Shown here in pieces: positions 54,389-62,697 of a DNA stretch of 64,000 nucleotides. The position numbers and the translations under genes were made by a program. The stretch is from Paenibacillus sp. G2S3 (GTDB taxonomy: Bacteria > Bacillota > Bacilli > Paenibacillales > Paenibacillaceae). The notes under the pieces were generated by a model. That model searched no databases, was not told the DNA's origin, and saw nothing but the letters and a program-made list of their open reading frames with translations. The stretch lies in assembly GCF_030123105.1 (NCBI RefSeq), contig NZ_CP126095.1, positions 6,138,001-6,202,000 on the forward strand. The letters run 5' to 3'. Each line of letters begins with the position of its first letter. Position 1 is the first letter of the stretch.

Positions 54389-54937
54389 TTAGCCCTGTTC
54401 AATCAGTCCATATTTACCATCATCACGTTTGTAAACTACGCTTACTTCCGAGGTGTCGATATTGGAAAACACAAAGAAATTATGTCCTACCATGTTCATT
54501 TGAAGAATTGCTTCTTCCACATCCATCGGCTTCATCGTAAAGCGTTTGTTCCGCACAACTTCTAAATCATCATAATCTTGTTCTTCTACAGCAACAGCGG
54601 TACTAGCTCCATCCACAAACAGCGTCTTCAGTCCCTCTTGACGGAACTTACGATTGATCTTCGTTTTGTGTTTGCGAATTTGACGTTCCAGCTTGTCCAC
54701 AACGGCATCTATGGAAGCATACATGTCATCGCTGCGGTCTTCCGCACGAAGCGTCACGCCAGCAAGCGGAATGGTTACTTCCACCGTATGAAGGCCGCGA
54801 ACTACGCCAAGCGTCACAGACCCTTCAGAGGTAGGGGGTGCTTCGAAATACTTCTCAAGTTTGCTGAGCTTCTTATCAACATACTCTCTCAAAGCGTCGG
54901 TCACGTCAATTTGTTGACCTCGAATGGTGAATTGCAT
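54389..54937 (-). CDS. hpf: Long-form ribosome hibernation promoting factor HPF
   Basis: 182 residues from ATG 54937 (MQFTIRGQQIDVTDALREYV), AGGAGG seven bases upstream; a GTG two codons earlier is too close to it. The N-terminal ~100 residues are the S30AE domain that binds the decoding centre (YVDKKLSKLEKYF, TLRAEDRSDDMYASID). The C-terminal ~60 residues (NKRFTMKPMDVEEAILQMNM, HNFFVFSNIDTSEVSVVYKR) are the dimerisation domain of long HPF, which forms 100S ribosomes. B. subtilis hpf (yvyD) is stress-induced. It lies between the flagellar cluster and secA there and here, apart from the SLH and csp genes. Confidence 0.96.
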   Translation of the reverse strand: MQFTIRGQQIDVTDALREYVDKKLSKLEKYFEAPPTSEGSVTLGVVRGLHTVEVTIPLAGVTLRAEDRSDDMYASIDAVVDKLERQIRKHKTKINRKFRQEGLKTLFVDGASTAVAVEEQDYDDLEVVRNKRFTMKPMDVEEAILQMNMVGHNFFVFSNIDTSEVSVVYKRDDGKYGLIEQG

Positions 54938-54964
54938 GGCCACTCCTCCTTTAGTTACACCTTC

Positions 54965-54993
54965 ATTATACCAAATTGTTAAGCCTAAGTAAA
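54965..54993 (-). promoter_or_regulatory. Candidate hpf promoter
   Basis: On the minus strand TATAAT (54965-54970) with a weak TTTACT -35 17 bases upstream; it would start transcription about 20 bases before the start codon. No clear sigma-B or sigma-H sequence was found. Confidence 0.35.
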
Positions 54994-55166
54994 AAGTAAT
55001 TCCTTACAGCCCTTACAATTAGATAACAAATATTGTCCTAGTGTTCACAAATAAAACAAGTCCGGCAAGAGCAACTATTCGCCTCACCGGACCAAAAGTA
55101 AACCTGTCGTTATTATAGTACGAATTCCATTCTTATATTCCCTAACTGAAACAGTATAAGTTCAAG

Positions 55167-56606
55167 TTACTTGGTATGGATTTGAATGATTTCTACAGGT
55201 GACAATTGTGTACCTGATCCTGTAACAAGGTATACCTTATAGGCAGTATTGGCTGTCAATCCATTCAACGGTTGCGTATGTTTTACGCCTGGAGTAATCG
55301 TAGGTGTACCAGTCCACGGAGCGTTCAATGCAGCACCTGTACTATCCTGCCCCGCAGCAATCTGTGCTGCACTAGGTGCTTTATCATTTGCCGGCAATAC
55401 TACATATCTTACAGGAGCTGTATCACCACTTGTCGCACCATACTTAATATATACATCTGCTGTAACTGTACCTACATTTCCAGGTTCAAAAAGTGTAACT
55501 GAGCTAGCAGTTGCCTGGGCGGTAGTTAAACGAACGGTTGTAACATCAGATAGTTTACCCGAAGCATCGGCTACCGCAATATAAGTTGCATACTCCGTAC
55601 CAGGATTCAATCCGTAAACCGAGAAGGTAACTCTCGTATTTTCTACAGTAGCAGTGCTACCATGATGTTCGCTTGCAGTTCCGTCACTCAGCTGTCCTTT
55701 TTCCACCTGCAATGCACTCGGTGCAGTTACGTTAGCAGTATAAGGAGCTACAACATAGTACACTGAGCCCGTTACGGAAGATGTCAGGTATACATCGGCT
55801 GTTACCGAACCAACGTTACCATAGGTTGCCCCACTTACGGTTGGTGTTGTGACACTTCCGTTATCGCCGCCAGATCCACCACCACTTCCACCACCCGTAC
55901 TACCACCTGGAGTAGCTGTTGGGGTAGGGGTAGCTGTTGGTGTCGGAGTAGCCGTTGGCGTTGGGGTAGGAATTACTCCACCACCTGTGCCGCTACCTGG
56001 GTAATAGATGACTGAGGTATTGATGATACCTACAGCCTCTGCACGTGTTAACGATTTCTTAGGACCGAAGGTTCCATCCGGATAACCGTTAATAATCTTT
56101 TTATCCGCTGCAGCGGCTACTGCACCTTTTGCCCATGCTGCAATTTGTGCATTGTCTTTAAATTTGCTAGTAGTGCTATTGGTGCTCAATTTAAGTAATT
56201 TCGCAGCCATTACTGCTGCCTCTTGTCTTGTGAGCGGACTATTAGGACGGAACGTATTGTCCTCGTATCCTCCGATATAACCAGCTTCCACAGCTTTAGC
56301 CACTTCACTGTAGTTCCAGTTCGTGCTTTTCATATCTTTAAAGTTTACAGTGGCTTTTTCTTTAAAACCGAACAGGCGATTTACTAGAGTCACATACTCT
56401 CCACGTGTAATTGCCTTGTTTGGTTTAACTGTACCGTCTGGGTATCCTCCAAGGTATCCACTATCTAGCCATTCCTGTAGCTGAGCTTGGGCCCAGTGAC
56501 CTTGAATATCCTTAGGTACGGAGGCGGCAGATACGCTGCCAAGAGATCCTAATAACATACTAACTCCTAAAACTCCGGTCATAAGACCACGCAACTTCTT
56601 TTTCAT
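55167..56606 (-). CDS. SLH-domain secreted protein with fibronectin-like repeats
   Basis: 479 residues from ATG 56606 (MKKKLRGLMTGVLGVSMLLG); an ATG four codons upstream abuts AGGAGG. Signal peptide ~1-30 ending VSAAS. Three SLH domains (DIQGHWAQAQLQEWLDSGYL, FKDMKSTNWNYSEVAKAVEAG, FKDNAQIAAWAKGAVAAAAD), each ending in YPDGT- or YEDNT-type loops plus ITRGE, LTRQE or LTRAE. A linker of proline-threonine-alanine repeats and a glycine/serine stretch follows, then two ~100-residue beta repeats (NVGSVTADVYLTSSV; NVGTVTADVYIKYGA). SLH domains bind pyruvylated wall polymers. Its substrate or partner is unknown. It lies between csp and hpf, a position not occupied in B. subtilis. Confidence 0.9.
   Translation of the reverse strand: MKKKLRGLMTGVLGVSMLLGSLGSVSAASVPKDIQGHWAQAQLQEWLDSGYLGGYPDGTVKPNKAITRGEYVTLVNRLFGFKEKATVNFKDMKSTNWNYSEVAKAVEAGYIGGYEDNTFRPNSPLTRQEAAVMAAKLLKLSTNSTTSKFKDNAQIAAWAKGAVAAAADKKIINGYPDGTFGPKKSLTRAEAVGIINTSVIYYPGSGTGGGVIPTPTPTATPTPTATPTPTATPGGSTGGGSGGGSGGDNGSVTTPTVSGATYGNVGSVTADVYLTSSVTGSVYYVVAPYTANVTAPSALQVEKGQLSDGTASEHHGSTATVENTRVTFSVYGLNPGTEYATYIAVADASGKLSDVTTVRLTTAQATASSVTLFEPGNVGTVTADVYIKYGATSGDTAPVRYVVLPANDKAPSAAQIAAGQDSTGAALNAPWTGTPTITPGVKHTQPLNGLTANTAYKVYLVTGSGTQLSPVEIIQIHTK
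55905..55975 (-). repeat. 18-base tandem repeat coding for the PTPTAT linker
   Basis: About three and a half 18-base units encode PTPTPTATPTPTATPTPTAT in the SLH protein. The number of units probably varies between strains. Confidence 0.8.
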
Positions 56607-56992
56607 CCTGCTAATCATCCTCCTAAAAGTTTTGATAGCGTAGGCTATATGGATCTCTTCTCGGAGTATTGGCCTAGGCTAACATAGTGTGCGTCGAGGT
56701 AAGATAAACAGCTCAACGTATACCTATTACCCACATTTAGAAGAGTTCTAACATTTTCCATATTATAAATTTACAAAGTACGCTATTTTCTTTCTATTAA
56801 CTGCCTTGATAGAGGCTTATGAGTGCACAAAATATCCCCACAAAGTGGAGCTTTACTTCGATGCATACTCAGGTACTTTGCGGGGGCTCCAAGCACACAA
56901 AAAAAGGACCTTGGGAGAATTCCCAAGATCCTTGCTAGCGCTGTCTAAATTGCTAACCATCTACTTATATGTAGGTCGGCTTAGCCGTATGA
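56607..56992. other. Intergenic region between the SLH gene and csp
   Basis: 386 bases. It contains the csp terminator and an inverted repeat (CCCCACAAAGT at ~56836, ACTTTGCGGGG at ~56875) with a ~28-base centre. A 66-codon plus-strand frame across it (56806-57003) lacks a ribosome binding site and is probably not a gene. The region just upstream of the SLH gene is AT-rich and may hold its promoter (TATAAT on the minus strand near 56763). Confidence 0.45.
56897..56934 (-). terminator. Terminator of the cold-shock gene
   Basis: On the minus strand AAGGATCTTGGGA pairs with TCCCAAGGTCCTT with a short loop (one mismatch pair), followed by a run of seven T. Confidence 0.88.
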
Positions 56993-57190
56993 TTATAATT
57001 TGATTACGTTAGCTGCTTGTGGTCCGCGTGCACCTTCAACGATATCGAACTCTACGGATTGGCCTTCATCCAAAGTCTTAAAACCATCAGTTTGAATCGC
57101 GGAAAAGTGTACGAATACGTCGCCACCGTCTGCAGTCTCGATAAAACCATAACCTTTTTCTGCGTTAAACCATTTTACTTTACCTTCCAT
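56993..57190 (-). CDS. Cold-shock protein, CspA/CspB family
   Basis: 65 residues from ATG 57190 ([18 protein letters not shown]). RNP1 KGYGFI and RNP2 VFVHF are intact, and the length is that of B. subtilis CspB/C/D. It is an RNA/ssDNA chaperone in the cytoplasm. It stands alone between terminators with its own strong promoter; AAGGGAATG-like sequence lies upstream. Confidence 0.96.
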   Translation of the reverse strand: MEGKVKWFNAEKGYGFIETADGGDVFVHFSAIQTDGFKTLDEGQSVEFDIVEGARGPQAANVIKL

Positions 57191-57243
57191 TGATTAAACA
57201 TTCCCTTCGTCATCAGATGAACGTGAGTCTTGCTCACAAATCG

Positions 57244-57273
57244 ACTATACCACCGTAACTTCTTCATTGTCAA
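57244..57273 (-). promoter_or_regulatory. Promoter of the cold-shock gene
   Basis: On the minus strand a perfect TTGACA (57268-57273), 18-base spacer, and TATAGT (57244-57249). The leader would be about 45 bases, shorter than the long cold-shock leaders of E. coli cspA. Confidence 0.65.
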
Positions 57274-57365
57274 TTGGAAAAGTAAATGTTTACATGCAAT
57301 AATTTACCACGTAAAATAGGACAGTTTATTTTCCATAATCAAGAAATAACTGCGGCGTAACGATT

Positions 57366-57401
57366 AAAAAAGAGTAGACGGTATTTGATACCCGTCTACT
57401 C
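57366..57401 (-). terminator. Terminator of the flaG-fliD-fliS-fliT operon
   Basis: On the minus strand GAGTAGACGGGTAT pairs with ATACCGTCTACTC, followed by six T. Confidence 0.9.
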
Positions 57402-57424
57402 CTATAGTGAAACACTGAAATCAT

Positions 57425-57760
57425 TTATTTTCTGCGATCCATTAGAAAGCTATCTGGGGTGTACGCGGCCTCGTAGGCGCTGCGCTGTACCTTGGCCTGA
57501 TTGCGTTTCTGCAGCCAGTCTTGGGCTTCCAAACGAAGCGCGTTCATTCTGTCTAAGATCACATTGTCGTATTCCAAAATTCGATTAATTTCTTGTTTTT
57601 GTGCATGTGTCGACTTACAAATTCCGGCTTGTTCTGCAATTGAGTCGACAAGCTCCTGACGATCCTCGACAAAAAGTTCTAACTCCTCATAGGTAGTCTC
57701 ATCGAGTCTGTCCGTAATGCCTAAGGTCAGTTCTCTCAGGCTCTGAATTAACTCATCCAT
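57425..57760 (-). CDS. fliT: Flagellar chaperone FliT-like
   Basis: 111 residues from ATG 57760, which overlaps the fliS stop by eight bases (ATGGATGA); frames extending further upstream lie inside fliS. Mostly helical, rich in E, L and R (ELELFVEDRQELVDSIAEQ). In B. subtilis FliT is the export chaperone for FliD. Sequence conservation in the family is low, so the assignment rests chiefly on position after fliD-fliS and on size. Confidence 0.78.
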   Translation of the reverse strand: MDELIQSLRELTLGITDRLDETTYEELELFVEDRQELVDSIAEQAGICKSTHAQKQEINRILEYDNVILDRMNALRLEAQDWLQKRNQAKVQRSAYEAAYTPDSFLMDRRK

Positions 57761-58151
57761 GAGCACTTTCAGCCTGTCCTTGGCCTGCAGCGATTTTAGA
57801 TGCCTGTAGCCAAGTTTCCCGAAGTTCTGTAAGGTAGCCGATAGCCTCTTCCGCTTTTTCTGCGCTCTTGCGGATGTTAGCCTCAATTAAAAGATAATTT
57901 GTATATTCATAAAGTGAATACAGATTACTAGATACCTCATACGAGTAGTCCAATGTACTCATTAATTCACTTATAATCGTTTGAGCTTTGCCAAAATTAA
58001 GATTTGTCTTCTCATAGTCCTGTTTGCTGAGACCATCCATCGCTGTTCTTACGAAACGAATAGCCCCATCGTAAAGCATGACTACCAACTGCGCAGGCGT
58101 TGAGGTTTTGACAGAAGATTGGCGATACTTGTCATAAGGAGATGTTATCAA
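57753..58151 (-). CDS. fliS: Flagellin export chaperone FliS
   Basis: 132 residues from TTG 58151 (MITSPYDKYRQSSV); the GTG three codons upstream directly abuts AGAGGG, while the TTG is eight bases from it. Characteristic segments NPY/SPYDKYRQ, TPAQLVVMLYDGAIRFVRTA and NLYSLYEYTNYLLIEANIRK match FliS. It binds the C-terminus of flagellin in the cytoplasm and, in B. subtilis, together with FliW affects hag translation. Confidence 0.93.
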   Translation of the reverse strand: MITSPYDKYRQSSVKTSTPAQLVVMLYDGAIRFVRTAMDGLSKQDYEKTNLNFGKAQTIISELMSTLDYSYEVSSNLYSLYEYTNYLLIEANIRKSAEKAEEAIGYLTELRETWLQASKIAAGQGQAESAHG

Positions 58152-58180
58152 TAATGTCACCCTCTATTTTATAATTATCT

Positions 58181-59722
58181 TTAACTGGAAGTGGAGAAGA
58201 GACTGTTTGACTGTGACTGTAACTTGTTCATTGCCGTTTCCATGGCTGAAAACTGCTTGTAGTAGCGTGTTTCGGCATTATTTAAATTCGTTAGCATAGT
58301 AGCTATGCGCGAATTATATTCTTTAAGTTTCTTTCCCATAACACTTTCTTCTTTAAAAGTACTAGTCAGATCTGCGGTAAATTTATTTGTTCCTGCACGC
58401 TTTGAAATACTCTCCAAAGGTATAGCTAATTGATCGCCCAATTTATCGAACAGACCCTCGTTCGGTGCACTTGCAGGACCTTGGAACAAATCTATAACAC
58501 TCTGAGGATTATTAATAAGTGCCTGTTTTAGTTTTTTCTCATCTAAAATAAGCTTTCCTCCCTCTGTATAAGTACCAGTTGTAATACCCATGTCACTTAA
58601 TTTACCTAGATTTTCAGTGATAATCATGCGCATAGAGGATATTGTAGATGTTAAGATATCATCATTTTTCAAAAGACCGCTTTGAGCCTTTTGTGTCCAA
58701 GTCAGAATCTCACTTTCCTTCATTTCCTTCTTTTGTTCTTCCGTCAAAGGAGTATAGTCGCTATACTTGGCTTCACTTACTTTTGAGTTTAATAATTTCA
58801 GTAGACTATTATAATCTTCCACAAAGCTCTTAATTGTCTCTATAGCTTTATCCGGATCCGATTGACTACTAATTTTTGTTGTTCCATTTGTCCCAGTCTC
58901 CGCCAGCAATGTAAGCTGTATACCGTTTATAGTGAAGGTATTGCTCTTTTGTTTTATCTCATCTGAACCATTAATTTTGACAATCGCATCAACTCCTGGC
59001 TTTAAAGGCTTAACGCCTTTAAAAACTTCAGTAAGGATAGAATTTTCCGAACCCAACTCTATTTTACCATCCTTACTTGTACTGCCATCGATCGGAGCGC
59101 CAAGTGCCTTGGAGCGAATAATGAGCTGTCCGGTGATTTCATCAAAGCTAGCATTCACATTAGCTTCGCTATTTGCATTAATTGTTGAAACTAAAGTACC
59201 AATGGAAGTAGTGCCGTTGAATAAGGATTGTATATTCCCATCCTTATCCTTAGTACTAAACGTGACTCCATTAATATTCAAAGTGTAATTTTTTTCCTTT
59301 TCCGAATCAGTAAGATCATCATACTTTTTACCTGTTACCAATTCTGCCAATGTAGTTTTACTAGTCTTATTTAATCCAACTCCAATTGTCTCTAGGGTTG
59401 TACTTGTTGCTAATTGGTTAACTGTGACTTCCATATCTATTCCATTTGCATTGGCTGTCGCTTCGGCTTTTACTGCACTGGTGTTACCTGTGACAACCGC
59501 CTTATTTGCATTTAATGCAGATGAAACATTGTATTTATCTGTCAACTTATTAATTCGAAAATCATAAAGTTTACTACTGATTTCACGATAACTATCTCTA
59601 GTCCAATTTAATATTTCCTTCTGTTGATATAGTTTGTTCAAGGGGACTTTCTTAGCCGTCATCATATTCTTGACTAAGCTATCAATATCCATCCCTGAGA
59701 ACCCATTTATTCTTGTAACCAT
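58181..59722 (-). CDS. fliD: Flagellar filament cap protein FliD
   Basis: 513 residues from ATG 59722 (MVTRINGFSGMDIDSLVKNM), AGAGGTG upstream. The N-terminal FliD_N (~1-100) and C-terminal coiled-coil FliD_C (~230-500; KLKEYNSRIATMLTNLNNAE, FSAMETAMNKLQSQ) domains are present, with a ~130-residue middle part. It caps the filament and helps flagellin fold at the tip. It lies 19 bases after flaG. Confidence 0.95.
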   Translation of the reverse strand: MVTRINGFSGMDIDSLVKNMMTAKKVPLNKLYQQKEILNWTRDSYREISSKLYDFRINKLTDKYNVSSALNANKAVVTGNTSAVKAEATANANGIDMEVTVNQLATSTTLETIGVGLNKTSKTTLAELVTGKKYDDLTDSEKEKNYTLNINGVTFSTKDKDGNIQSLFNGTTSIGTLVSTINANSEANVNASFDEITGQLIIRSKALGAPIDGSTSKDGKIELGSENSILTEVFKGVKPLKPGVDAIVKINGSDEIKQKSNTFTINGIQLTLLAETGTNGTTKISSQSDPDKAIETIKSFVEDYNSLLKLLNSKVSEAKYSDYTPLTEEQKKEMKESEILTWTQKAQSGLLKNDDILTSTISSMRMIITENLGKLSDMGITTGTYTEGGKLILDEKKLKQALINNPQSVIDLFQGPASAPNEGLFDKLGDQLAIPLESISKRAGTNKFTADLTSTFKEESVMGKKLKEYNSRIATMLTNLNNAETRYYKQFSAMETAMNKLQSQSNSLFSTSS

Positions 59723-59740
59723 TATAGCACCTCTTTATTT

Positions 59741-60130
59741 CTAGATTTTCTCGTCTATGAGTATACCTGCAATTTCCATCATTTTTGCTACAAGATCCAG
59801 AGTTTTCTCTGGAGGAACTTCACGAATAAGTTCACCAGTATCTTTATTGAGTACCTTGACCATAATATCATGTGTTTTTTCGTGGATGCTAATTTCTAGC
59901 GTGGTCTGGGGTCCTTGTAGAGATTTCACTGCTCGTTCAATGGTTCGAATGAGTTGTTCCTCGGCAACTGAAACGTTTACACCTTGCTTCTCTTTCAAAC
60001 TCATTTCCTTAGCATCCCGAATAACGGCTGCTTTACTATCGGATTTCACTTGTTCAGTACCAGACGTTACATCAGGTCTGCTCTGTCCTCTCATTACAGA
60101 ACTAGCAGACAGGGAAAACTGTACATTCAT
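59741..60130 (-). CDS. flaG: FlaG family protein
   Basis: 129 residues from ATG 60130, GGAGGTCAGGG upstream. The C-terminal ~70 residues (VKVLNKDTGELIREVPPEKTL, DLVAKMMEIAGILIDEKI) carry the IREVPPEK signature of FlaG (B. subtilis YvyC). The first ~50 residues are low-complexity. FlaG influences filament length; its mechanism is unclear. A sigma-D promoter lies just upstream, so this begins a flaG-fliD-fliS-fliT operon. Confidence 0.92.
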   Translation of the reverse strand: MNVQFSLSASSVMRGQSRPDVTSGTEQVKSDSKAAVIRDAKEMSLKEKQGVNVSVAEEQLIRTIERAVKSLQGPQTTLEISIHEKTHDIMVKVLNKDTGELIREVPPEKTLDLVAKMMEIAGILIDEKI

Positions 60131-60168
60131 AAACCCTGACCTCCAACGACGCTCATTTTATACATTAT

Positions 60169-60195
60169 ATATCGGTTTTTTTCAGGGATAATTTA
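60169..60195 (-). promoter_or_regulatory. Sigma-D (flagellar) promoter of flaG-fliD-fliS-fliT
   Basis: On the minus strand TAAA (60192-60195), 15-base spacer, ACCGATAT (60169-60176). This is one base from the B. subtilis sigma-D consensus TAAA-N15-GCCGATAT. Confidence 0.88.
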
Positions 60196-60354
60196 GGACT
60201 TACCTAAGATAAAATAGAAATCCACTAGTGGTTTTTCTGACACTTTACGTTGAACCGTGATAGACTTTGCCATTATCTACTTAAAAGCTTGCAAGACATC
60301 CACACCTTGCTTCAACTAAAAAAGATTATTATAAAATACCAATCGTCCATGTAA

Positions 60355-60410
60355 TTGGTTTAATAATAAAAAAGCCTCTCCGCAGGAAGGCTTTTTTATT
60401 ATTAAACCAA
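60355..60410. repeat. Perfect 23-bp inverted repeat
   Basis: TTGGTTTAATAATAAAAAAG-CCT (60355-60377) is exactly reversed at 60388-60410 around a ten-base loop CTCCGCAGGA. A run of six A or T lies inside the stem, so the shorter inner hairpin AAGCCT/AGGCTT with T6 looks like a bidirectional terminator, and the outer stem is additional. Confidence 0.8.
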
Positions 60411-60472
60411 CTTCATATGAGTATATACTGTAATATAAAGTCTCCTTATACTCCATAGTTCCTATACAAACA

Positions 60473-60503
60473 AAAGAGATCCTAGATAGACTAGGATCTC
60501 TTT
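60473..60503 (-). terminator. hag: Terminator of hag
   Basis: AAAGAGATCCTAG pairs with CTAGGATCTCTTT around a five-base loop (13 bp, perfect), followed on the minus strand by TGTTTG. Confidence 0.85.
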
Positions 60504-60516
60504 AAATTCTTTAAGA

Positions 60517-61647
60517 TTAACGAAGCAATTGCAGCACACCTTGTGGCTGTTGATTAGCTTGAGCAAGCATTGCTTGAGCTGCTTGAGCAAGAATATTGTT
60601 TTTAGTCTGCTCCATCATTTCTTTAGCCATATCTACGTCACGCACACGGGACTCAGCGGCTGTAAGGTTTTCAGAAGATGTTCCCAAGTTGTTAATAGTA
60701 TGCTCCAAGCGATTTTGGACAGATCCCAAGTTAGCTCTAGCTTCGGAAACACTTTTAATTGCATTATCCAACGATGTGATAGATGTCTGTGCTTTATCAG
60801 CAGTCAAGATATCGTTTCCAGCAACACCGAGGGCCGTTGCATCCATATTACCAATAGAAACTTCAATGGTTTGGTTAGCATTAGCACCAATTTGGAATTT
60901 AGTAGCAGATGCAGCTACTGATACTGTACTAGCAGGGTTCCCGCCAAAGCTACCAGCTGCAAGGGAGGAATTCGCTGTAAATGAGAATCCCAGTTTGTCG
61001 AAGTTGATAGTACTCGAGTTTGCTCCAGTAGGAATAGCAACATCATCTAATTCTTGAGTTACCGAGTTACCAGCAGCATCTGTAAACGAGGCAGTAATTT
61101 TAACCGTGCCAGCAGCAGTTCCAGCAGCGCTTTTGAGAACAATATCTCCTACACCTGAACCACCAGCATTGAAATTAGTTACACCTTTTCCTGCAACGAT
61201 ATCAGCGCCTGCAGTAGCTGTTGCTCCAAGCCCACCTTTTAACAGAGTCTGGGTATTAAATTCTGTTTGGTCAGCAATACGAGTTACTTCTGATTTCAAT
61301 TGTTGGAATTCTTTATCCAGTGATGCCCGATCATCAGCAGTATTAGTTGCAGTGGAAGATTGAACGGAAAGTTCACGCATACGTTGAAGAATGCTGTGAG
61401 TTTCGTTCAATGCGCCTTCAGCTGTTTGAATCAAAGAGATACCATCTTGAGCATTACGGGAAGCTTGATCCAAACCGCGGATTTGGCCACGCATTTTTTC
61501 GGAGATTGCCAGACCAGCTGCATCATCACCTGCACGGTTGATGCGAAGACCTGAAGACAATTTCTCGATATTTTTACTAGTGTTAGCAGTATTAATAGAC
61601 AATTGACGGTGAGTATTTAGCGCCGGTACGTTGTGGTTAATAATCAT
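60517..61647 (-). CDS. hag: Flagellin Hag
   Basis: 376 residues from ATG 61647 (MIINHNVPALNTHRQLSINT), with GGGAGGAAAT upstream. The conserved N-terminal D0/D1 region (SKNIEKLSSGLRINRAGDDA; ~1-140) and C-terminal D1/D0 region (~285-376; EARANLGSVQNRLEHTINNL, AQAMLAQANQQPQGVLQLLR) flank a ~145-residue variable domain rich in A, G, T and S. It is about 70 residues longer than B. subtilis Hag. Transcribed from a sigma-D promoter and, judging by its leader, controlled by CsrA and FliW encoded upstream. A FliB-like lysine methylase lies elsewhere in the window. Confidence 0.97.
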   Translation of the reverse strand: MIINHNVPALNTHRQLSINTANTSKNIEKLSSGLRINRAGDDAAGLAISEKMRGQIRGLDQASRNAQDGISLIQTAEGALNETHSILQRMRELSVQSSTATNTADDRASLDKEFQQLKSEVTRIADQTEFNTQTLLKGGLGATATAGADIVAGKGVTNFNAGGSGVGDIVLKSAAGTAAGTVKITASFTDAAGNSVTQELDDVAIPTGANSSTINFDKLGFSFTANSSLAAGSFGGNPASTVSVAASATKFQIGANANQTIEVSIGNMDATALGVAGNDILTADKAQTSITSLDNAIKSVSEARANLGSVQNRLEHTINNLGTSSENLTAAESRVRDVDMAKEMMEQTKNNILAQAAQAMLAQANQQPQGVLQLLR

Positions 61648-61650
61648 TTG

Positions 61651-61692
61651 ATATTTCCTCCCTGAAATTAAGTTAGTTCCACATCCATGTGG
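61651..61692 (-). promoter_or_regulatory. CsrA-binding sites in the hag leader
   Basis: On the minus strand CCACA-TGGA-TGTGG (61679-61692) is a five-bp hairpin presenting GGA in its loop and matches ACARGGAUGU of the CsrA consensus. A second GGA motif lies in the Shine-Dalgarno AGGGAGGAAA (61654-61663). This is the layout known for B. subtilis hag, where CsrA blocks translation and FliW relieves it. Confidence 0.82.
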
Positions 61693-61745
61693 TAAACGCC
61701 GATCCATTAAGGTCGGCCGCCCTGCCGGGTCAGCGTCTAATACAT

Positions 61746-61773
61746 ATATCGACCGTATGTGCCCAACTGTTTA
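61746..61773 (-). promoter_or_regulatory. Sigma-D promoter of hag
   Basis: On the minus strand TAAA (61770-61773), 16-base spacer, GTCGATAT (61746-61753). One base away from the consensus GCCGATAT. Leader of about 90 bases. Confidence 0.8.
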
Positions 61774-61816
61774 GAGCAATTCGAAGTTTTTTGAAATTTT
61801 TCGGTTAAATTTTCTC

Positions 61817-61862
61817 CAAAATAAAATAAAAAAACCGAGTCTGCAATTAGCAGTACCAGGTT
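61817..61862 (-). terminator. Terminator after csrA
   Basis: On the minus strand AACC-GGT-CTGC pairs with GCAG-ACT-GGTT (one bulge, one mismatch), then a long T-rich tail TTTTTTTATTTTATTTT. Confidence 0.7.
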
Positions 61863-61889
61863 ATGGATTATTTGTGGGTAATATGTAAA

Positions 61890-62132
61890 TTATTCTTTCT
61901 TATTTACACCACTAAGTAGATGGATCAGTGTATTTAGATCAGACTGCTGTGGAGCAACAGACTCTCGGTTAGCCTCTTGGATCGAGAGGTATACCTCTTT
62001 ACGAAAAATATCAACATGCTTGGGTGCAGAAATACCAACCTTTACTATGTCACCATCCACGCTTAAGATTGTCAGCTCGATCTGATCTTGGATGACAATG
62101 GACTCTCCTTTTTTGCGGGAAAGTACGAGCAT
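61890..62132 (-). CDS. csrA: Carbon storage regulator CsrA
   Basis: 80 residues from ATG 62132 ([20 protein letters not shown]), one base after the fliW stop; the ribosome binding site (GGTGG) is inside fliW. Conserved [30 protein letters not shown]. CsrA dimers bind GGA hairpins in mRNA. FliW, encoded directly upstream, binds and inhibits it. It blocks hag translation in B. subtilis. Confidence 0.97.
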   Translation of the reverse strand: MLVLSRKKGESIVIQDQIELTILSVDGDIVKVGISAPKHVDIFRKEVYLSIQEANRESVAPQQSDLNTLIHLLSGVNKKE

Positions 62133-62133
62133 A

Positions 62134-62580
62134 TCATCCACCATCCTTTCCATCAATAACCGGCTGCTCTTGCAGTAGGCTATGCTTCGTATGATAAGGT
62201 GTCTTATGCAGCACGATTTGTTTGCCAGTATGTCCTACAGGATTCAATACAATAGGAGCAAGAAGATTAATCGTGGACTGCTCGGTTTGTTCCTTCAGCG
62301 TAATAACACAACGAACGATAACCTCATTGTCTATACCTAGTTCTTCAGCTTCATCATCCGGTAACTCAAACTCATAGGACGGATAAAAAACAAATGGATC
62401 ACCTAGCAGAAAAGATAATCCTTTACTTTTAATTGACTGTAGATACCAAAAAGGTGTCTCATCCATCGTGATCAAAGCAAAGTCTGTTTCTTCATCAAAG
62501 CCGGGTAATCCTTTGGGGAAATGATACAATTGCTCTTCATCTAATTCCAGTTTGCCCCAAGATAGCGTTTCTATAATCAT
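62134..62580 (-). CDS. fliW: Flagellar assembly factor FliW
   Basis: 148 residues from ATG 62580 ([21 protein letters not shown]), GAGGAG eight bases upstream; a GTG three codons earlier is too close to it. [17 protein letters not shown] and [20 protein letters not shown] are typical. FliW is the allosteric antagonist of CsrA and also binds flagellin, forming the Hag-FliW-CsrA switch. It shares a transcription unit with csrA. Confidence 0.96.
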   Translation of the reverse strand: MIIETLSWGKLELDEEQLYHFPKGLPGFDEETDFALITMDETPFWYLQSIKSKGLSFLLGDPFVFYPSYEFELPDDEAEELGIDNEVIVRCVITLKEQTEQSTINLLAPIVLNPVGHTGKQIVLHKTPYHTKHSLLQEQPVIDGKDGG

Positions 62581-62655
62581 TTTATTCACTCCTCAAAAGT
62601 TTCGCAGCGCAAAACTAACCATTAACGAAATCCTAATACATTTTATAAAGCACAA

Positions 62656-62691
62656 AAGCTATAGAGGCGCTTTCTGGCACATCTATAGCTT
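62656..62691 (-). terminator. Hairpin between yviE and fliW, weak terminator or attenuator
   Basis: AAGCTATAGA pairs with TCTATAGCTT (10 bp) around a 16-base loop; on the minus strand it is followed by TTGTGC. Probably partial termination within the operon. Confidence 0.45.
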
Positions 62692-62697
62692 AAAAAG

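Larger units (their letters stand above)
60131..60516. other. hag-flaG intergenic region
   Basis: 386 bases. It contains the sigma-D promoter, a 23-bp inverted repeat and the hag terminator. I see no gene. Confidence 0.7.

Noticed and set aside
55905..55975. CRISPR-like array from the regular repeats
   Set aside because: The repeats are 18-base units without spacers inside the SLH protein linker; no cas genes are in the window.
56806..57003. 66-codon open frame on the plus strand upstream of csp
   Set aside because: No ribosome binding site; it runs across an inverted repeat, the csp terminator and the end of csp.
61890..62156. Longer CsrA starting upstream of ATG 62132
   Set aside because: The extra codons overlap fliW and CsrA begins with MLVLSRK in practically all members.
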